Positions 58,444-64,000 of a DNA stretch of 64,000 nucleotides are shown piece by piece. Every line of letters begins with the position of its first letter. Within the stretch, counting starts at the first letter, position 1. The notes beneath the pieces were generated by a model. It was not told the DNA's origin. It worked only from the letters and a program-made list of their open reading frames with translations, and did not search any database. The position numbers were made by a program, and so were the translations under genes. Source of the DNA: Romanomermis culicivorax (lineage: Eukaryota; Nematoda; Enoplea; Mermithida; Mermithidae); contig CAWUHX010000037.1 of NCBI GenBank assembly GCA_963922205.1, forward strand, positions 930,001 through 994,000, in the 5' to 3' direction.

Positions 58444-60166
58444 TTGAATATTCCGCCAATCGATGCCAGCAACCCATCTGTGCAATTACCACCCACCACA
58501 TCCCCTAATCCCACCACACAGGACAAATTGGATCTTATGGTGTCCCAGATGAAAAAAATGATGCTCTTACTAGGCCAAATTCAAAATCAAACTGTGGCTC
58601 AACAGCAGAAAATCAATGACCTTGAAACAGGTAATTTTCCAGTAAGTACATCTAATATTCCTTCTCCTCACTCTTCAGGTCCATTGTCTGCTGAGCAAGG
58701 GGTTATGGAATAACCAACCCATCCTATACCTTGCCGGCAGAAAGTAGCCATGACCCTGATGTCAGCAACAATGTTTTCCAATTAATGAGACAGGAAGTGC
58801 TGCAAATTTCAAATCAGGGTCAGCAAAGAGTTGCCAACTTTACTCTTCCCATGGGCATTAAACCAAAGTTAGTTTTGCAATTTTTCAAAACTTTAGATCA
58901 TCAGTTCACAGACAATTCTCCCTTACCCAAAAGTGTAAAACTCGAAACTCTGTGATGAAATACTGACCCCCATGTTCACCATTTTAAGGAAGATCGGTCT
59001 TCCTACAACAATGCCAAACAAATTAGCTTAAGTTTTTTAGCCTCCCCAGGAACCTTAAGTGGCCTTCATGAAGAATGGTCTACTATTTCCCAAGGGGATT
59101 CAGAAAGTTGTGTTCAATTTGTCAATTGACTATAGTCTTATGCGTCAACTCTTTTTCAGGACAAAATGGAAAAAGAAAGAGACCAAATGATAATTACTCA
59201 ATTTTAGAGCAAGTCATCTCCAGTTATCCAGGTGACAATGGACAAGCACAAGGGCAAAATTGTTTCGCTTCAAGATCTTGTCACCTTGTGTGATAATTTG
59301 GAGAAATAACTAAAAATCCAAGATGAACTATTCTAACAATGGCTATAAAAGCATCATGGCCTTGCAATTAATGAAACAAAATTGCTGGATCAAGTAAGCC
59401 ACCTGGGGAACCAGGATTCACCACCACCAGCCACACCATTTAACAAATTTAGAGGTAACACTTTTAGAAAGTCAACCAGTAATTCATCCTACAGAGGACA
59501 ATCTATCCATAACACGAGCTCCCATCATGGTAGTTGCAGCAGTAACCCCTCTTGGCCTCAGCAGCAGCTTTTCCTTGCCCCACCTCCTGCACCTCCTGCA
59601 CCCGAGCCCACACCAAAACCTAATAATGATGCCATTTTGGCTAATAATGCACTTCTTGACCAACTTATTGACCTCTTTCAAAAAAATCAAAATATGCCGC
59701 AAGTCCATGCTCCCACTGTGCCTGCAGTACCAGTGCAACCACCAGGTGTCTCTTGAACAGGGCTGTATTGTGGATATCATTTTGTGTTTGGCTATCCAAC
59801 CAAACAGTGTGTAAAGTTACAAGAATATGCAGCCCAAAACCCATCAGCGGATATTTCCTTTTTTCCCACAACACACCTGAGAATTCTCATCAACCTCGTG
59901 CACCCACCCAATTTTCGAATCAGCCTCATTTGGTAGCTCCTTCCTCTACCCATGGAGGTTATGGTAATTATACCACACCTTCCAGGAGACCACCTGCATG
60001 GAAACCATCGACATATAACAGTAACCAACCACGTGCCCCAAATGTTCAAAGTATAGGCGAGAATTTAAATGGGCAAAACCAGGTGGCCTTCCTTAAGATA
60101 GAGAAACCTATTAATATCCTACTGAAGCTGACGATTTATGCAATAAATATGAAACACAAGCTATGA
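58444..60166 (+). pseudogene. Gag-like retroelement remnant, plus strand
   Basis: Open pieces follow each other: 58444-58713 (Pro-rich start, then [19 protein letters not shown] and QQQKINDLE, a coiled coil), 58731-58955 (LPMGIKPKLVLQFFKTLDHQF), 59382-59756 (basic, then Pro/Ala-rich) and a zinc-finger-like CGYHFVFGYPTKQC at about 59770, like the CxxHxxFG gag fingers of some gypsy elements. It points away from the minus-strand remnant at 55265-58030, so the two are head to head. No pol found. Confidence 0.5.
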
Positions 60167-60169
60167 ATG

Positions 60170-62680
60170 ACCCAACACTATGAGTAGAAGTAATGTATTA
60201 CAATTCGATTTGTTTCAAAAGCTTTTCGTGCATTGCTTCTGTATTTATGTCCACTTCCATTGCTTTCCTATCCTTTAGTCTGAAACATAAGATTTTGAGA
60301 ATACACAACTTTTGTTGATAAAGAATTGCAAATCAAAATCTATCGACCGGAAGCAACTCATTTGTTCATTTCATGCCCTAGCGACACATGAATTTCTATC
60401 ATTTTTTGTAGGCCCCTATGAGACAGTGTGAACTATTCACTGCACAGGAGGGCCATTGGTCCCTTGAGCTTTAGCCATAGAATTAGTCATTTTTGTGGAA
60501 AAACAGCTTTTAACCATTATATAAAATAGGAAAAACATTCTCATGCCATACTATAAAGCATTTTATTCCTCATCTAATGAATGGTCAACCATAAAGCTGG
60601 TTCAGGGTTCATGCCTATGATGATACATCTCAAGTCTCACACATAAATAGACAGAAAAATGCTAAAAAATGCGAAAATTCTCAGCTTTGGAGTACCGTAG
60701 CTATGTGAATATTATTTTTTATGCAAGGTGAGCATTACCTCAATATTTAGCATACAAAACCTGTTCTATGTCTCATTTTTGAAATTAGCAGTGCATGAAT
60801 TTTGGTACTTTTTTGTCAGCAAGTAGAAAACATGATAAACTATCTGTATGGGAAAATTTTTGGTGCTTCTGAGCTTTAGCAGTAGGGGTGGTGATTTTTT
60901 TGAAAAAATGACAATTTTTGTTTTTCGAAGTTGTTGTTTTGAGCATTGTTGTATTCTTAATACACACTCTTCCCTAATTTTACAGTAAATCGTAGCCTAT
61001 TTATTTGCCTTACATTGGATAACTTTATAGAACAGGATATCTGATGCACATGAACCTGTCAAGTTGGGTGTATGTTAAAAACTGAAAAAAAGAAAATTTT
61101 AAACTTCTGTCTTACTGTAGGTATGCAAGTTTCGACTTTCAGACAAAATGAATATCATTTTTACTGCTAATGCATCAAGTTACCTCAAATATGTGGGTTT
61201 CAGGTGGGGCCAATTTTTTATTTATCAAAGTTATGTTGAATCCTTTCAGAAATTCTCAGCCAGGATTTTTTTTTGGGGGCAAGCAATTTTTGGGGATCAT
61301 TTTTTGAATCAATATTGTGAGTTAATGAAATCTGATGACAGTTTTGAACGTATCTCACTGAGCTCTATCACATGCTGCAACAAGTAAGGAAATTTAACAG
61401 AAAATTCAACTTGAAATTTTTTTGTGAACATAAACTGTTTTTTTAATCAAATTTTATTCATCAAGCAACTGACAACCTTTTTCTATACTTCAGCAAAGTG
61501 CTCCTAGTTTTTTCCGCAAACATGTCCACAACATCTCCCAAATAAATCATTTCAATTTCCAGTCAATATGGAAAAATTTATTGACATAATTTCTCTAAGG
61601 CTCAACCGCAACTGTGATAAGTAAAAAATTAATCATACCTCAAAAAAACATATTTTGTACAATTTTTTGCGCTGAAGAACATGCCAGTATTTGTTTGATC
61701 TAAAAATCGAAATTCGTTTTGTAACATCGATCCAAAGGTTCACATTTTTTGCAATTTTTCAAATCTTAAGTGACAATCATTGAAGGCCTATAAGTAATCA
61801 GGTATGCAATATCGATCAATAAAACTTTGTCAGTGCATGTAACAATATTTAGTGTATATGCATGACACATGTAGATATATGTAGCACCTAAATTATGGTT
61901 CAGACTACACTTTAAATTCCAATTTTCAGTAATTATCAATGACCCAAATTCACACATTTTTGTATCCTGTAGAGTCAAATAATCAGTGTCATTGATTAAA
62001 CTCCACTATGTTATGGCTAAACCCTTTGGCCACATACCCAAAAAGTTCTATCAAAATAAAAAAGCCATTCAGTGTGCCACAGTGAAACAAGTGGAAGCCA
62101 TTTTTGAATAAAATAGGAAAATTTTTTGCTTGAAAATGCACTCTCACTTAAAGTTGTAATAATCCAACTAAAACTTTTACACATTGTCTTACACATCTCA
62201 ACTATATACCCATAACTTTTGGTCACAATATCGCTATTTCTTACAACAGAAACTATACAAAGTGAAACACATTCTTGATATTATTGAAAAAACTTTAGGT
62301 GCAAGTTGGAGTTCCATTTAGTAGAAATATTATTAATTTTAGCCCAAATCAACTACATTGCAGCCACACGAAGTTACATCAAAGTCTTGACAACATAGTA
62401 TATCAAAAAACTAGAAAAGCCTCATTTTTTTGTCAACTATAAAATTTTCAACAAAAACTGACAAACTCTTAGGATCATTTTCAGATCATAAGAGCTCAAC
62501 ATAAAATCCACTTGAATGCAATAGAAATATTTGCTGTAAACTGGATAAAATTTTTAAAAAGTCGGACCTGCATACTAATTATTGAAAAAATTATCCAAAA
62601 CAATCTGTTTTCAGTAGTTCACTTTCATATTCTAAATGAGGATAAAACATCACTGAATCTTTGTAGGGTTGTTCTTCATC
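60170..62680. other. AT-rich stretch without recognised features
   Basis: About 2.5 kb with short ORFs on both strands; none has motifs or repeats that I recognise. Confidence 0.5.
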
Positions 62681-62689
62681 TCCACCACC

Positions 62690-63531
62690 ACATTATCCTT
62701 CCAGGTTGCTACTGTAGAATGTAGTAGGTTCTTCTCCATGATAGCTGGCTTCCCTAGCCCAGAATCCTGTAAATTTCTGTGGTGTTAGGAAGTCAGATCT
62801 GGCAGAAGATAGTCTTCTCCTCATTACTTCAGTGATGACTTCAGCATAGAATTTTTGATGATATACAATGCCACTGTAGTATTTTTCCAGCAAATATTAA
62901 CTTTGTTTTTCTGTCAATGGACGACATATCTTATGCTTCTATAAGGCCCAACCTTTTTCCATAACATCGAATGAGTCAGCTTCAAAAAACAATTGAAGAG
63001 CTTCTTGAAGTTCAGGCAAGCCAGGGGTCAATTGAATACTTTCTAGTGTTCTACTATAGCTTTGTATTGCCATATAACCTAAACTTGTTCGCTGTGGCAT
63101 TAGCTTGCAGTTACCCAAAATAAGATTTTGCAACAAGTTGCAATGAAGTCAAATGCCTTTATACTGATTGCAATCGGGAAGTTTCCATTTTCAATATTTT
63201 GTGATGGTTCAACATTAGAATTATAGATGTTATACTTTGACACTACCTATGGTTCAATTAGTAGCACCCCTAGATTGACTAAGAGATCATCAATCAGAAT
63301 AGTGCATGGTACTCAATTAGAATGCTCAGCAGCCTTGATCATCAACAAATAATAGTTGTTCAACAATGGCCCATAACTATGCTTGTCCATGTTGTTAGGT
63401 CTGATGTACTTGAGCTCGACAAATTTTACAACATTCTGTCTTGATATGTCAGTGTTCACTTCATTGATTATGATGCTGCATTTGATGCAGCATAATAATG
63501 TTGCTAACCAGACTGTGCAAATATGAAGCAT
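62690..63531 (-). pseudogene. Possible lamin-tail-domain-like coding remnant
   Basis: Minus strand. 63531-63313 holds IIINEVNTD....VVKFVELKY and, after the stop, ILIDDLLVNLGVLLI. 63136-62939 holds SLGYMAIQSYSRTLESIQLTPGLPE. 62893-62693 is in the same frame as the previous piece and reads RRRLSSARSDFLTPQKFTGFW. 'INEVN...EFVEL' and a later 'TPGLPE' recall lamin-tail-like (LTD) domains of extracellular or repeat-derived proteins. Stops and a frame change break it. This is a weak call; it could be an unrelated decayed gene. Confidence 0.28.
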
Positions 63532-63539
63532 TGATTCCT

Positions 63540-64000
63540 AAAATTGGATAATTATGGAAATTTGGTGCAGTGATTAAGGAAAGTCAGACCTGTGATGATA
63601 TATCACAGTGGCTCATGTTCTAGATCAGACACTATGTAACTTAAAAATTGACATCCTTTATGAGTGAAACATAAACTACTTCCAAACAGTGCTTCTATAC
63701 AACACAATCTCCTCTATTTTGTACACAGCATTACAAAAATTAAAAATTGATTGATTATGCTGCACATTAGAATCCAATTCTGAAAAGAGCACTGAATAGT
63801 GATCCTATGGGGTCCCTGACCCAGAAAGAAAAGTTGGGAATCCCCGACTTTTTAACTCCAACCCCTACCCTGACCCTGAAAAGAAAAACTGAGTTGGTGT
63901 TGAACGTTTTTCGGGGTTACACTTGCACTTTGAAATTTTTTTCCGTAAAATGAGTCAATTTAGTTCACTTCAAGTCTTGTTACTTTTTTTGGTTAAAGTC
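63540..64000. other. Right edge without recognised features
   Basis: About 460 bp of AT-rich DNA; no ORF or repeat that I can name. Confidence 0.45.

Noticed and set aside
49500..62500. Search for PolB, integrase, packaging ATPase or protease of a Polinton near the capsid relic
   Set aside because: No recognisable motif in any frame that I examined; only capsid genes are supported.

Overview
This is animal nuclear DNA, most likely from an invertebrate. It holds two genes with many spliceosomal introns (GT-AG, often with TTTTCAG-like acceptors), a probable nuclear tRNA, and a dense layer of transposable elements and satellites. Species cannot be fixed from the sequence. Short acceptors and a receptor-type guanylyl cyclase fit an ecdysozoan such as a nematode or tardigrade, but that is inference.

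Left part (1-32.8 kb). Two host genes lie on the + strand. The first (about 198-3656) is a calpain-type cysteine protease in 8 visible exons with an intact Cys/His/Asn triad. The second (4839-32807) is a receptor guanylyl cyclase. I could build it as 21 phase-consistent exons giving about 1062 residues: signal peptide, ligand-binding ectodomain, one membrane span, kinase-homology domain, coiled linker and cyclase domain. It is about 28 kb long because its introns are full of mobile DNA. A 12.9-kb intron holds a pol-less LTR element, a tRNA-Thr-like gene, a foldback-like element and a minisatellite. Later introns hold other repeats, a dead mariner-type transposon and more foldback-like elements.

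Middle (33.8-44.1 kb). A Ty3/gypsy-class LTR retroelement (34114-43295) sits inside an older Tc1/mariner-like remnant. Its LTRs are about 98% alike by eye. Gag, an envelope-like glycoprotein segment, aspartic protease, RT, RNase H and integrase are all encoded in one reading frame, and the envelope-like part lies BETWEEN Gag and protease. This is the most unusual object in the window.

Four foldback-like elements (10657-11362, 14051-15587, 19616-20044, 30301-31703) share one plan. Their ends are inverted arrays of a short iterated motif, they carry no visible gene, and they are flanked by 8-9 bp target duplications (two exact at 9 bp, one exact at 8 bp, one 9-bp pair with a mismatch). Two are the same family, with shared termini. 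In one case removing the element plus one duplication restores a gag reading frame.

Right part (44-64 kb). No intact host gene was recognised. There is a diverged direct repeat, a ~2.1-kb near-perfect (TGAA)n tract, and a decayed minus-strand capsid gene block of Maverick/Polinton (adintovirus-like) type: penton-like, pVI/pX-like and hexon-like. It also holds a ~310-bp tandem repeat, two oppositely oriented retroelement gag/protease remnants, and a tentative lamin-tail-like remnant near the right edge.
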